From assembly GCA_021234535.1 (NCBI GenBank), contig CM037835.1:6200001-6264000 (forward strand): a stretch of DNA of 64,000 nucleotides. The letters run 5' to 3'. Position numbers and translations under genes: made by a program. Positions 36,801-51,800 of this stretch are shown here, one piece after another. The notes below the pieces were generated by a model. That model did no database searches. It saw only the letters and a program-made list of their open reading frames with translations, and was not told the origin of the DNA. The stretch is from Stichopus chloronotus (taxonomy: Eukaryota > Echinodermata > Holothuroidea > Aspidochirotida > Stichopodidae). The number at the start of each line of letters is the position of its first letter. Within the stretch, counting starts at the first letter, position 1.

Positions 36801-39800
36801 GATACTACTTTGGAGAGACACTTTGATCAAGAGTGTTTGGTGGTAACTCAAAGTAAGCATCTGGCTATCAAGAAGATACATTACCTGGGAACAACCAAAC
36901 AATCTGCAAATATATCTTTAAGGAAGACTGGCTCAGAAATAACGATACCTGTAACAGGGAATGGCTATGGCAAGTTTCACTGACACATGAAGCTGAAACT
37001 ACCAGCAGTTTTGTTGTTTATGTAACAGAACCTCCAACAATCTTGATATGTGTAATGATATCAATTGTTGCCATAATAATCAGACTTTGTTTTGTAAGAT
37101 ACTAGTTGTCTACCCATTGATGAACATATCTTTCTTATTTTAATTGCTCAAATTCATCGTCTCCGGGGTTGATCCATTCAAAGCATCTGAAGACCGTCGG
37201 CTTAATTGGATACATGTTACGATCTGCATTGTCTGGCCTGAATAAAAGTGAAAGCGACCATTGGTGACAGAATATGACTCATGTGCACTGTGCAGAATGA
37301 AGCCATGTTGATGAGATAAAATCAAAGTATTCATAGAGTGGCAAGATAGCTTGGTAACAACAGTCGCGAATCTTCACTATGGACCAAAATTAATATACTT
37401 TGGGAAACCAAGAACACAACCCAGGCCACAAATTTTTAATATTCACATGGCACTCAAAATCCTGGCATCATTGCAATTAAAGGGCAATGATTCCTCCCTT
37501 TTGTTTGTCTGACATTTTGATCATGATATCAACAGATTGATATATTTCACAAACATGTCAGCAAAGCGGTACATGCATACTATACACGATTATGTACATC
37601 TTCATTAGACTACACCTAAGCTTCCATTTATTATAGAAAAACATGTTATTAGAGTCTGTAAACTAAATCTATAACTACTTAGTTATTGTCACAAGCGAAT
37701 GTATGAGCCTTCATGCTCTTATCCCGCAACTGCATATATTTCAAACTACTTGAAGCACACAAGTACTCAACTTACTCAAGCAGATTTTATCAACTATTAC
37801 TCAAATTCAAAGAAATATTATAAAAAATTTTAACGCCGGTCACAAAACTGCTCTCTGGCAAAGATCAAAACATTATTTGCACAATGTAACAGATAGCCAC
37901 AGGGCGAAGGATCAAGGACTGCGAGGTGTTATTTCAGAAAATAGTTTTTGTAGTCATTAATATTGAGTATCACCTCTTATGATCTGTTAAGTTTAATGTT
38001 ACCAATCTTTGAGGAAGTAATAGACTGACATACTTCATACAAAGCTGCAATGGCAAGGTACACAGAAGCATAGAGCCATTTGACATCATTATGCTTAAAT
38101 CCAGTGGTAAATTCTTTCAGTACACGGACACAAAAGAACTTTACTAATATTAGCTAATCATCCAATGGACAGTTTGTAAGCAAAATATGTTTTTCTTGCA
38201 GATTTAGATGGCATTCTACATGCAATGTCATTAAATGTCCTAAACCTAACCATCTAGGCTGGTCTATATACCAAAAGACAAGTTTGCATCGTGCAATATA
38301 ACAATGTTGCTATCATCTAGTACAATGTGCCGGACAGCATAAGTGAAAAAGACTGCCATTGGTTTAAGCTTAGATAGACACTTTGTGTCCAATAGACACC
38401 ACTAGAGTTAACACTGAATTTCAACACTGAGATGAAAATGATGCCTAGCATCTAAGGACTTAAATCTTTGGCTTATCCCTTCAGAAAATTTCATCACATA
38501 AATCTGTTCTACGACCGTCGTGTATGTGGAGATTGTTCTGCTGTATGTGTAACTAGCAGTAATACCTGGCTAGCAAATACAGCAGCTGCTATTGCCTAGG
38601 TTAAAGCTCACTGTGCTGAAACATGTTCTGCTCAGGCACTTGCACTTTAATATTTAAGTACTGAGTTTTGACCCTAATTATCTTTAATGGACAAATTTGA
38701 CAGAATCATGCTAAATTGACAAATATGCACAGCAGAATAAAATACGATCTTACAGTATTACTATTTGAATATGCACAGCTGTCTGTTTACTTAAGTCAAA
38801 ACCACAATTAAGTATACTGACTTTATGTTAAAGTTCAAGTCTAATCCACTATTGGAAAAAGACTGTGGACACTACTGGACCTAGTAACTCCGGATGTGTG
38901 GCTAGGTAATAATGTCAACTAGTGCACCAAGCAACTTCCAACATGTACCTTTAGGGGACAACTATGTTGCTTAATGAACATGACACATCACAGTATGTAG
39001 GTAGGTAACGACATAACTATGACCCTTCTTGAACCAAACAACTGGAAACATGTAATGAGGTTAACTTCTGAAAGCACTGAACACCACAGAATAATGTACA
39101 GAACAACAGAGCACACATGTGACTCACTCTAGAACTAATGAAACAAATATTTTTTTAATAAACAAATACTTGAATTTTGTCACAATTGTCACAAGTGGAC
39201 AAGTTTTCCATTCTAAAGGTTCTTTGGTCGTTGTATTTCATTATGGTTAGGCATATGATATAATTTCTGGAGAAGGAAATGCAAACAATATGGCTGGCAA
39301 TGCACAATCAGTCTTCCACAATGAGGGCAACATGACTCAAGTATGTCACATAAAGCTTACAAGAACCTTCCCCTTTCACTTATCAAAGTTCTACAGCATT
39401 CTTCAAACAGGAAGAACCTCCAAGCAAGTGTTACATCCAACATGGACAGAAGCAGAAAGCCTTCTTACTTCCTCAAGCAGAACTAACACTATTAACAGTC
39501 AGCAATTCACTTCTCAAAATTGATGTCACTGTATGTAGATGTCATCGATAAGAAGACAAAAAATTATGAAAGCATTAAGCGATACGATTCCATTCAAATT
39601 TTCAGAAAAAAGGATCGCAAGATGCCATCGAGCAATTGCTCCTTAAAGTTCTTCAAACCATTTTTATGACTTGGTGATTGGAAAGTAGACACAGAAAGGA
39701 GGTCAGACCACAAATTTGGCTGAGTCACTATCAATCCCACTGACTTTTGCAGAAATTTTCTCCATCATTATGATAGCAATACCATTACAAGCAAAATCAA

Positions 39801-42800
39801 CCAGTTTTCAGTCTGTAAGAGTTGGTCACAAAATGACCGTGTATATTCTGTCATCACTTCTATCTGTATGCTAGACACTTCCATTATGCATATTAACATT
39901 ATACTACTATGCACATGAATAAAAACATCCTCAACAAGTTGTTGTGTCCAATATTCAAGAATCGCAGGTGATTGATTATTTTGACTGGGTTGATGAAATG
40001 ACTAGGGACTTGTGAACAGCTTCAAGTCTCTTGGACATAGTTTGCATTCTGGAATTACGTGCTAGGAATTTAGGAGCTGACCAAAAGACATCTGAAGTGA
40101 AATTGAAAGCGAAACACATGGCTGCACAAAGTCCAAGGGTTTATCTTTCAGTCAACAAACTAGAGTACAAGTTATACAAGTAACAGGTCGCCTACCCACG
40201 TCTTCGAGACAATATACAACTTTTTCTTAACGTGTAAACCAAAATTCGCAGCTACAACCTTTTTTTTTTGTCTGTTGTTTAATGTTCCTTTTGGTTTGGA
40301 GTCATTCCCTGTGCATATATGTAACTGGACTAATCAGAGAGATTTCTGTGTGACACGTATCAATGTTGTTTTGCAAAGTCATTTTCCCTACTACTTGTCT
40401 GTTGTTTCTGGAAGTGTCATTGTCCAATATCCTTTACAAAAGTAGAACAAATTTATTTCATCTTCTGTCTTTTGTATTGCCTCTTTGTTTTGAGAGTCAT
40501 CATCACGAAATTGTGATTTTCAAGAAATATAGTGTAACCTTCCTTGAGATAATATCATTTCACTACAACTGATGTCAAAACAACTATCTCATTAGATTTT
40601 ATTTTCCAGTTTACTGATGTAATTGCATGGGTTTATTGCGCCTCTTTCTCGATAAAATGCAGACCAGCTGTGGCCATTTGGCATTCAAGTGGTTATTGAC
40701 ACCTTTACAATATCATTAAAACTTTCACAGAACATTACTGACTAATAAACACTCACATTAATCTAGAAAGCAGGGGAAGGCAATTCTAGGATAGTGATAA
40801 AAATGTTACAGACACATGTAAGCTAGAAAACGTATTTTTCAGTTCACACACTGAGATAATCACAGACTATTCGTTTTGGTAGTGTCGTAATAATCTATAG
40901 TATTCCCTCCCCCCAATTTCACTGCAAGGGATTCAAAGGCTACCAATTTATCACAAACATCAGGAAAAAGTAGCTTTCACTCATTTTCATGATACTTGAC
41001 TGTAGTCACCCTTCCTCCTTTCTACTGTCTCCAAATTAATGTTAAACATTGAGTGAATCACGACAGGCCATTTCCTTTTGTTAAGTTATACTGCTGAACT
41101 CATAAAGACAACAACAGACTGCAAAAACTGAAAACAAACAGTTTATTGCACTGTCACACAACTTGAGCAAACTAATATTCAAATTATTTTTGTTTTTTTT
41201 TTTTTTTGTGTATGTTACTGGTCTCTGTTTTTGGCCAAGTGTTTTTACCCAAAGTCCCATAAAACAGATCATTCTCCATTTTATTTCCCCATTTTTGTGT
41301 TTCTTTTTCTATTTTTAACTTATATTCAGCTTTCTCAACTGCAGCTCTGATTATTTTCATCAAATGAATTGGTTCATTGTGTTATCTGAGGTACGTGTCC
41401 ATTGGTTCCAATTACTTGGGTCTTTGACAATTTTCAGACACTTTCTATTTTTTTTGTTCGTACCTTCCTGGTTGGTGATCTTGACCCCTTCTGTGCCATT
41501 CTCAGTGGTGTATGCTTCAAACTTAACATTCCCGAGTTTCAGGATTCCAGCTACCAGCTTGTAAGCCGCCAAGATCTGCTCGTCTGTGAATCCTATCACC
41601 TGCATGGCTTTCTGCCAGGGAGGGAAAACGAGAAAAAAATATCCATCTGTTGGCTTTTCCTCTCTTTGGGTAAATATTTGACAGACAGTTATTAAGTCTG
41701 AGAAGGTTTGAGGTATCACAGGTGGTGGTGGTGGTGGTAGACAAATATCTAATTCAACTGGAACAAGGCTTCTTAAAAGGATAACATCAGAATCATTAGT
41801 GACGAGGCAAACATCATAAATGACAAAGTTTCCTTCCCTTTCAAATCAGTTTTGATTATTTTCACTTTGCAACATAAGGTGACAGATGAGCTCACAGCAG
41901 TCTTGTCCATTTAACACAGCAGTTCATTCACGCAGTGCATGTTGTTACATACACCGAATACATGAACCAACAAGAACATGGTCAACCAAACAGGCTTCCA
42001 AAATTTAAAGTACTCTGGAGTGGTAATTTTACAACTGTTGTCAGTTTACTTGTCTAGCAACACAAATGTAAATCCTAATTTGTTGTAAACTAGCACTATT
42101 TGTCATCAACCCTCACTATGCTCTCTCATGGCCAGCAACCCTTCCCTCTTCCAATTAAGAACTCACTTCAAATTCAGCTTTCAGTTCTACAGTCTTGAAA
42201 TCTGAAATGCATTCACACATAGACTGTGCAAAAAGTGTAACTGTAATATTAATTAACTATTATCAACTCAGGTAAAGTCATCTAACAATAACATAAAATA
42301 AATAAATATAAGCATATATAAGCAATTAATTGTCTGTTTACTTAAACTTTGCCAGCTTTTCATCAGGACAACGCATCAGCCATACATGAAACATTATGTT
42401 GCTTCAGAGTGAGCGTTTTGAACGTTTCACCACACAGCCTATGCTCCCTCACGGCCAGCAGCAATGATTTTCGTACAAACCTATCATGTCATACCCTTCC
42501 AGTCCTCATGGCTCCGTCAAATCAAAATAATGGCACTTCACACGAGTGTCAGTCATACATGATAAAACTACTCTAATAAAAATCTTGATAAAGGCTTGCT
42601 GGAGGGAGAAGTGTCAAGTACCTTGTCAACAATTTCCAGGTTCCTTTCTTTTCATGACGAGAGAATGACCTCCATTACCAGACAGACAAAATGGGAAATC
42701 TCTCCTACGAACACCCTCATCTGTTTGCTCATCAATTCCAAATTATTGCTTAACTCTGATGACATTTATTACAGGTAATTTCTACACAGACCAAATAACC

Positions 42801-45800
42801 CTGAGCTTTCAATCAAGACATGAGCCCCCTCTCAAAGGGTTGGTGGCAAGAGTACAAGAACCGCTTCTTCGGAAATGAGGCTTCAGCTTGATAAACAGAT
42901 GCACAAACTGTTAATGTTTATTCAAAGGATAGAATTAGGATGAGGTTTAGAAAGTGCTTGGACTTTGTATTTGTTGTGATGATGTTTCCATGGTGTAGAA
43001 TTTATCTCTGTGATATGGAGGTTCAGTCCTGAGATTGGCAGATTTGGTACACTTTTGAGGAAGACACATGATCAGTTGGGCAGTGGCAGGGGTGCTTTGG
43101 CTACTTATTGACAATGATAAGAGAGCAACATCAACATAGTATGTATGTCTGAAGCTGGACCGAGGCAAGGGCATCGAAAGAAATAAACAATCAAAGAATG
43201 ACCAGTTGAGATAGTCCTGGTTAAAGTCCGAGAGGGCACAGCGACGATGCCAACTTGCTGCTTTTAATTTATAGTGAATATACTTTTTACCATTCTGTGG
43301 ATTTCAAAATAAAATCAGCCATTGCTTGGCATTTATTGTGAACTAAAAACACCTGTGATGACTTGTCATGCTCAACTACCATAGAATTGCCTGGCTGTAA
43401 TCTCAGACAGAGGATGGACGTAATAACTTCAACAAGAAAGATGTGGAGAGCTTGGCTACACCTTATTTGCTTATACTAAACAGTTTAAATGATAAAAACC
43501 CACAATTTCTCATGAAAATATCCACAATTCAAATTTCAGTAAAAATCCAGTTGAAATCGGAACAAGGTCCAACAGAGCTCAACGAGGTTCAACAGAGCTC
43601 AACTGACATTTAAGTCGATCAACTGTGTTTCAATTGGTTTTAACTACCCTCACGTGGGCTGCAAACTGGATTGAATCTGAGTGAGATTTGCATTTTCCTT
43701 TTTGGGGAGTCAATAAAGTTAAACTTACTCTTCTTCTCCCCTGCATTTCATGTTGTGCAGAGGTCTGGGGTAACACTTATCACCTCATATTTATCACCCA
43801 TTTTTATAAAACAAAAAGGGGCTGTTAGATTTATTTGTAAAGCTATCTACAACATCAAACTGGTGAGTTATTTTATAGTATGAAATTATTGACCTTGTTT
43901 CAGATAGTCAAACTTCAGACCACCACTTGATGGATGAATACCTGAACAGTCCCAACGAAAGTCCTTTCAGAAATTTGAGCATTAACAGAGAATATGATAT
44001 TGAATATCTATGAGGTAATAAGTATACATCAAAACTGAAATATTAGCTTTGCCATTTCCTTCTCACTCTGTGAGTTCCCTTTCCTTCCTTTCCTAATCTA
44101 TAGCAAGGGGAAGGATTTCCCTGTATTCAAAGTCTCTATTCAAAGACTTCTCTTTTCTGTTTTGGGGGTTGGCTTTTGACCTCTTTTCCTATGGGTTGGT
44201 CTCAGTTAGCAAATTCTGAGGAGGCATTGAAAGGTTACCAGTATTCTAGGTATAGTTGGCAAGACTGCAGATGTTGTGGTAATAGAGTGCGGTAGATTCA
44301 GTAATGAGTTTAAACACAAGAAAATTGTGGATTTCCCATTCATGAACAGTGTACTGTGGCCACATATTGCACTTTGAACAGATCTTCCAGTTTGCAAACC
44401 TACTTGTGTGATCGCAAAATTTTCCTTGTCATCCACATCAGCGATCCGTTTGACGTCGGTCTGGTTCAAGAAAAAGTATTTGTCAGGATCCCTGTCCAAT
44501 CCAAGCTCCTCTGTAAAGCAAACAGAAAACAAAAAAATACACTTGAAAAAATAAGACAATTTTGCCAATACAAGATAAATAACAGAAATCAAATTAAAAA
44601 TATCAAATACTGCGGATTGTTTTTTTATTTTTATGTAAATCAGAGCTCACATCAAACTATCCTAACTACCAGATGAAATTTTTCGTTTCACTACTTGCTA
44701 GGAAAAAATGACGTAAGTTGACTTTGGAAGCAAATTCCTTTCAGTCCTTTAAACTCACTATGATGCAATGCAATCGGCTTGAAGATCTAAGGAGATTGGC
44801 TGAAGCGGAGCTTTTGATTAAAAGAGAAACACTGCTGCCATTGCACACAACTGTGTAGATCAACTATGAACAAACATGTAACTGGACTCGCTCCTGGTAC
44901 TACATGGTGCAGTGTGTGCCGCGACCAATGGCCTTCAGTATCTAGTTCATCAAGATTTGGGCTCTGCCAAAGGAATGTTTGACCATAGCCAGCAGGCTCT
45001 TCAGGTGGGAGGGGTGGCCAGCCAAAGAGGCACAACGTAGGGTGACATCAAGCAAGTGTTTTGTACACGAGGCTCAATTAGTTGTAGTGTTGTAGTCAAG
45101 TCCTGGCACACCGAGGCCAAGGCCGGCCATGAACAGAGGCTTGAAAAACTATAAGTATGGAGGCCTCGCAGTTTCATGGCCACTTCAGGTCTAAGACTTC
45201 AAGGCCAGGGGCCAGAGGCCAGAGGCTGGCTTCCACTACAACCATGAGTAATTGCCTACTCAACTGTAAACAGCACGACAACGAAGACATAAAAATAGAT
45301 AACACAATAGAATAATGTACATCAATACCAACAATTTCTGACTTACGCAGGCAAATAGCTCATGACACACAAGTTTTTGTATAAAAAGGCTGAACAAACA
45401 CTTTCTAACCTGAATAACAGCATCACAACCAAGTTACTTTACTTAAGAAATTACCTTATTTTAATAATAATAACAGACAGACAGAAACAGGTTTGTCATT
45501 TGCCATCTCTACCAACACAGGTTGCTTTAAACTAATTGACGCTTGATATATTATGTTCAAAATAAACCTCAATTTTAAGGATATATACATCTGCATACTA
45601 CATTTCTACATTTATTGTACTGTCTTATTTGTATGCATTGTACAAAGGTTGACTGAATAGAACAGTCAACAATCATTAGCTCAGTTCACATCCTCCCACA
45701 TGAACAAAGAATAATTTAAAGTTGAAACTACAGCTTAAGAGCTCCTAGAGTGAATTTGCTTTGGTTGCCAGGTGAAAACAGAGAATACGAAAGATAAACA

Positions 45801-48800
45801 TTGAATACATGAATATATCTCACACGACATCTAAAGGCACATGCAGTGAATGAAACTGATATGATGAGGCATATGATGAGTATAGCACAGTTATACCAGT
45901 AGTGTAATTACTTCCTCAGATGTATTCATTCTTTTGAGCAGTGTTTTTAGAGTAGTGCAGAAAGTTTGGTAGCTTGTTTCTGTTGTTTCAGAATTACATC
46001 GAACATAATGAAGTTTGGATATGGGTTGATTGTGAACCAAAAGCCCCAAGTAAAGAAAAGATCAGAGTCCAGCATAGTGTCCCACCAACATCCTTGATTA
46101 AGTAACTCCAGGCAGAATATACCAAATGCCACATCCTGGCTGCACAGCTAGATGAAGTTACAATCTTCAACATTTGCTCACCTACACAGACCTCCGCTTT
46201 ACATAAAATGAAGCCTAAAGGTTTCAAAACAAATCATTCTGTAGTAGGAGAGAGAGAAAAGATGTAACTCTCTTTCCCCTTGTAAACAAAATACAGCTCA
46301 TTAAGGAGACTGTCTTACTGATGCCAATGTCACTTGACCCGATAGCTCCTCCATGTCTGGCATTGAGATTCTACCAGTGGTTTGCAATCATTGTAACCAG
46401 AAGGCAAGCCATATGCTATAAAGGGGAGGCGTTAAAATTGTCAAGGAGGGAAGTCATAGGATCCAAGAATGCTGCACCTTTGTGGCTGTTTTTATTTTAC
46501 AAAGACTTAACATAATGTAAGATCTAGATGAAGGACAAGCGAAACATACAACGTGCTGAATGGCTCACTCTGACGAAAGATGAAATCCCAATCATTCTTC
46601 TTCTGATTCAAACTTTTAAGTCTACAGAAATGTAGCAAAGTGTATCTAATTGTTTTATTACTTTATGATAAAAACCACATTATAATGAAAGCAATGTAAA
46701 ATTTATAGCACAATCCAAATGCAGGATTGCAGTAGACAAAGATTTTACATGTCATGGACATCAAAGCCAAGTAGCCAAGCTATTGTGGGCCATCGTACTG
46801 ATATTTAGGCAAGTTCAGGGAAGGTGATAATCCCATTTGTTTCCAAAGGTGAATTTGTCAGCCTTACAAAAAAGTGTATGCAATTTGCTTCTAACTCACC
46901 AATTAAGATGTCAGTGGCACCAGAAAGAAGCTGATAGAAGATGTGGAAATTTCTTTCTCCTTTCGCTTGGGAAACGACTCGAGACTTCTCAAGCAGATCT
47001 AAAGATTACAACACCAAAAGTTTAAAACCTTATTTACCATGACATCAAAGAAGGTAGGATGTTTACATTCTCAGGAAAGCAGACAAATTCTGGAAGATTC
47101 ACCTGCTCTTCACAAGCTCACCCAATGTCCTCACCTGGTTCCTCATATGTTCCCCTCACCCACTCTTCTTTCCTACTCCCAAGTACCCTGTCACAAATAA
47201 TGTGTGTTATTTCCCAAGCGATGTGTTTGTGAATGCTTTTATGACTTTCAAGTGAAGCAACTTTGGATTATGAGGGCAAACTTTGGGGAATGGGCCTCCC
47301 TTAAAAGTATACCCAAAAAAACACCTGCATCCCCCTCATCCATCCTGTATACATACAATTAAGCACTTAATGTTCTGAAATTAACTTATTGCATGTGAAA
47401 AATCTGTCATAGAACCTCAAACTTCATGTGTATCGTTAAAGGACTGTGCACTTTTGCGAGTAATGAAAACTGAATCTTTTCTATATTAAATTCAGCATAC
47501 TGTTACATCCACACGATCATGCACCAGTAGTCACAACACAGAGAGTTAAAGAGGCTCATTGAGTTGTTTTGTGAAATTCACTCAATTTTTCTAAACCGGT
47601 GAAGTTTCCTTCACATACTAATGGCAAACAGTCAAACTAAAAGGATCCCAAAGTTTTATATACGTTGGAACATTAATGAGTGAGTAGCCAACGATTAAAT
47701 TTGGTTTTTGAAACTTTGTGACCAGACATTTTCACATTAGCACATTCACATGCACACAATCAGAGCAAGTAACGGTCAAAAATTCAAAAAAATTGACAGT
47801 TTTCATATAACTACTGGATATGAAACTTGATCAATTATGCTGATTGTGAGTATTGTCGTGTGTTTGTATACTTCAAAATCACCGCAATCTTTACTGATAT
47901 CAACTCAATGAGTCCCTTTAAATCTTGTCTATCATGATACAGGCAATTAAATTGGCCAAATTGAACGTGTGCATAGTCTTCACTCATACTTTTATTAAGA
48001 CAAAAGAAGCCATGAGGGAAACTGAAAGGACATAATTAATCACAAACAGAGCCCATTCACGAACTTCTTCATTTCAATGGTACATGATGCAGGACGCAGA
48101 AACATGTAACACAACATTTTACTTGGAATTTTTTTCACTCAAGTCATGGCGCGAATCTACACAACCTGACAACATGCATTATGTGCCAGTAAGGAAGAAG
48201 GGAGGCGGGGCTAAGTATTTGCTTGAGACTCTATCTGTTATCATGGGCCAGTGGGAATCTCACTTTCAAAAAAAAAAGGTGATGAGTTGTTAAATTTAAC
48301 AATTTGTCATTTACACTACATTCTGTTTGCTTTCATATAGATGGTGATTTGATTCAGAAATTATGCGAATTTACTTAAACATAAAACATGAATATTAATT
48401 GTCAAGAAGCAAAATCAAAGGCAATGCATTTATTCAAATTTCAGTTTCATAATCATTTCTACTATTTTATACTCAAGTACTCATGGCATGCTACACTGTT
48501 TGAATAATGATGAAAGCATAAGCCAGAAAATACTCAGAGATAATTTTAAGTATCTGAACTTTAAAATATAACATTTTTGTTTCAGTTATGATTTTTTTCT
48601 CGGTTCTTTCCTTTGCCAGAGCTATCCCTTAAACTTGTTTTGATCCATATTTCCTCTCTGTGCATTTTGTCACTATTTGTGAAGCAATTACACAGAAGTT
48701 GACCAGTTGTCTATGGATTATGCAGTTCGTGAATTTGTCATTATGTAAAAGAGATTTCAATTGACAGCATGAACAAAATTTAAGCTTGAACTTAAAATAC

Positions 48801-51800
48801 TTAGAATGCATCTAAAATGAGTATACATACTTTACTGCGCTGGCACTACTCTAACTTAAAACTGCCGTACAACTAAAAATTCAAAGATTTTTAGGTCACT
48901 CAACTGACTGTTATGTCTTAAGAGAAATGCCAAGGCCGTAGTTTGAAGTCACACAGTACTTTCCATTTTAAATTAAAATGGTGCATGTAATCAAGTGTGT
49001 GTACAATGCATTTACCACGTTATGATAGCTGCAGTTACTTTTAAGACAAAAACATAGTGATCACTTCCATTTACCTCTAACCACAAATTAACTGATTGAA
49101 GTTGGCAAGATTTCCTTTTTATCTGCAATACTTTTTATCTAATTGGAAGGTTTTCTTTTCTTTTACTTTTTATTGTGGAGGGGGGTATGCACTCAAGGGA
49201 GATGGGCAGAGTTGTAACATTTTTAAAACACAACAACTTTTATTGTTATATCTGCTGTATACTGTCTTTAGTGTGAAACAGGTAAAATTCAGCAGCAATC
49301 TGCAAGTTCTGCCTGTGGACATACAGTATTTGCAAAACTGCTAATTGGCACAATTGAGCACTAACTACATAGACAATGAAAGGCCAGGGATGTCCACCAC
49401 ACTGAAGACAATTGTTGTTGTTACAGCTGTTCTGCAACATAATTTGGAAAAAAGGATACCAGTACAAACTTCAAGGAATGAGCGATATAGCAGTAGTGTG
49501 GTTCACCTTTTGCAAAAAACCTCCGCCAGAAGAAATTCAATCCCCTGCTGGAAAAAGTGTGACAGCTAATGGAATGAATAATTTCCATATTATTTCTATA
49601 GTGACTGGCATTGAAATTTCTACAACAACCATTCAAAAAGAGAGGTGTGGATTACATTACACTTTCCTGATATGCCACGAAAATTTGGACAAGTAGCAAT
49701 TGCAATTATCTAACAATTAAGTCCTCCACTTACAGTTTGTGATGACTCCACCGATTGGGTCTCCTTTGAAGTCAAATTCAATGTCCATGTACTTCCCCTG
49801 AAACCAGAAATCAAAGAAAAGATGGAGATTACCTGGACATCAGATATTATATTACATTCAAAGAGGATGAGAGGAAGTTATGAGGAATGAGTTTCTAACA
49901 TTCTCCAACATCTCAGCTTCAGTTTCAAGGTTATTTCTTCACGTCTGTGACTGGCTATCGAGAAGCAGTAGGAGGGATAGATACCCACTAAGGTCTGACC
50001 GTTGGCAATACCCACAAACTAGAACGTGAGTCAGACTTCCAATACCGTCACCTACTTATCAGTCAAATTATGCCTAGTTCTTGTGAAATAAATACCCTCT
50101 CATATGTCCGGTACGAGGTAGTCTCATGTGAACTTATTCTGTGGTAATGATGAGCAACATCATTCTGAGACAATGATTTACACTTCCTAACATATTTGGC
50201 CTGATACTGGTAGAAAGATACGGTCTTGATCGAGTCCTGGTTAGAAAATAGTTTTACACTGAACCATAATTTACACCAGAATAGGTTTTTACAACTGCAG
50301 AACATCAAAAAGATACATTCATAAAATAATTCACGCAGCTGTCCGTCAAATAAATGAAGATCCCATCATGGAAGATGCTGAGGGAAATCATACAGGACAC
50401 ACTTGTACAAGCTGGAAAGTAAACATAATTAATGATACTTTGAAAAAGTAAATACAAAAGTGTAATCTTTACTATTGCAGGGCATTCTTCAACATTTGCT
50501 ACTTTTTTTTTGGAGACCTAATTTTTTTAGAGACCTTATTCATGAATGCATGTCTCCATGGTTGAGGAACCATACCTTCAAAAACAAGAAACGGAAAATA
50601 TCCTATATAACGAGCCCAAACTGCCAGGTAGCATGGGATCAAATCACCACAACCATATGAAAAACAGCAAGCACATATTGAGGGATAGATTATGAGACTT
50701 TTGTGTGGTCAGTGTACAGAGGTTCATAAAATTCATTAACAGACACACACTCACAGCAGTCACAATAATCACAAATAGTATAGGCCTACCTACATACTCA
50801 GGGAGTGGAGCGATTCTGCCTTCCATCAGCAAAGGACGGTAAATATGATACTATAATTTCCTCTCGCAGGACTGTTATTAATTTTTGTGTGGTTAACCGT
50901 GGATTCAAACCCACAGGAAAAAGGACGATAATCCGCAAGGGGAAAAACGTACAAATGATGAAGCGGATAACCTTCCCCACATACAGTACGGGACTAAGCT
51001 GTTCGTTGTTCTTTGTGAAACAGAATTAATTATACATCGTACATTAGGATTAACTTTGTGACTTGTGTACCACGAACAGTATGCCTATGGCAGCTCAATT
51101 GTGAGTCTTATCATTCTAGCGGAGAATTGAAATCTCTCAATGATTGCAACATGATAGTTTTTCTGTAGTAGGATTTTAAGTATTAATATATTGATGTCAG
51201 CTGTTCGAATCTTTTTTGTGTGCACATCACCACTGTTTTATGTATCTGTGTGGCTATAATATTCAATTGGCAAGGTTATGGTTTACACATTAAAAAACCG
51301 ACCACAGTCCAAATCAAGGTCTACTAAAGAGAAAAAGGCCGCAAAAACTGTAGCGCCATATCCAGGTTGTTTGCTGTTCGTGTGCTCTAGTGTGCAAGTT
51401 AAAGGAAGAGGCAGGAAGCTGTAGGTGTACCAATAAGCAAATAATGTAGGGGTCAATTGTCCACAAGACTAAACACAACTTTATTTGCACGTTAAAGCCT
51501 TACTGCTCCAATTTCCCACTGACACTAATCGTATCTTTTCACTGTGGAGGTGTTTATTATTTGATGTACATTTTTTTTTGTAAAGATCAATGTCTATCAG
51601 GTGCACCATAGTGTGAACAGTATCTACCTGTAGAATGATGGCAGAATAAGAAGCAGGTACTAGTCTGGGCACGTGTTCGACAGTGACATGTCACTTGAAT
51701 GGTAACAAAGTCATGGGATATTCTGAGCAAGATAAATCAGAGTGCAGTTGTCATGGTCAAACAGGTAAGTGGGAAAGGTACGCCAATCAGCTGTATCCAT

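Larger units (their letters stand above)
41612..46899 (-). other. Introns in the upper 50K region
   Basis: Introns 41612-44403 and 44511-46899 around the exon at 44404-44510. They hold a GGCC-rich element at 45081-45242 and a weak 27-nt microexon candidate at 42167-42193; otherwise no signal. Confidence 0.7.

Noticed and set aside
50895..50920. tRNA T-arm-like gtggattcaaacccac
   Set aside because: The stem does not align with a 7-base T loop, and no D arm precedes it.
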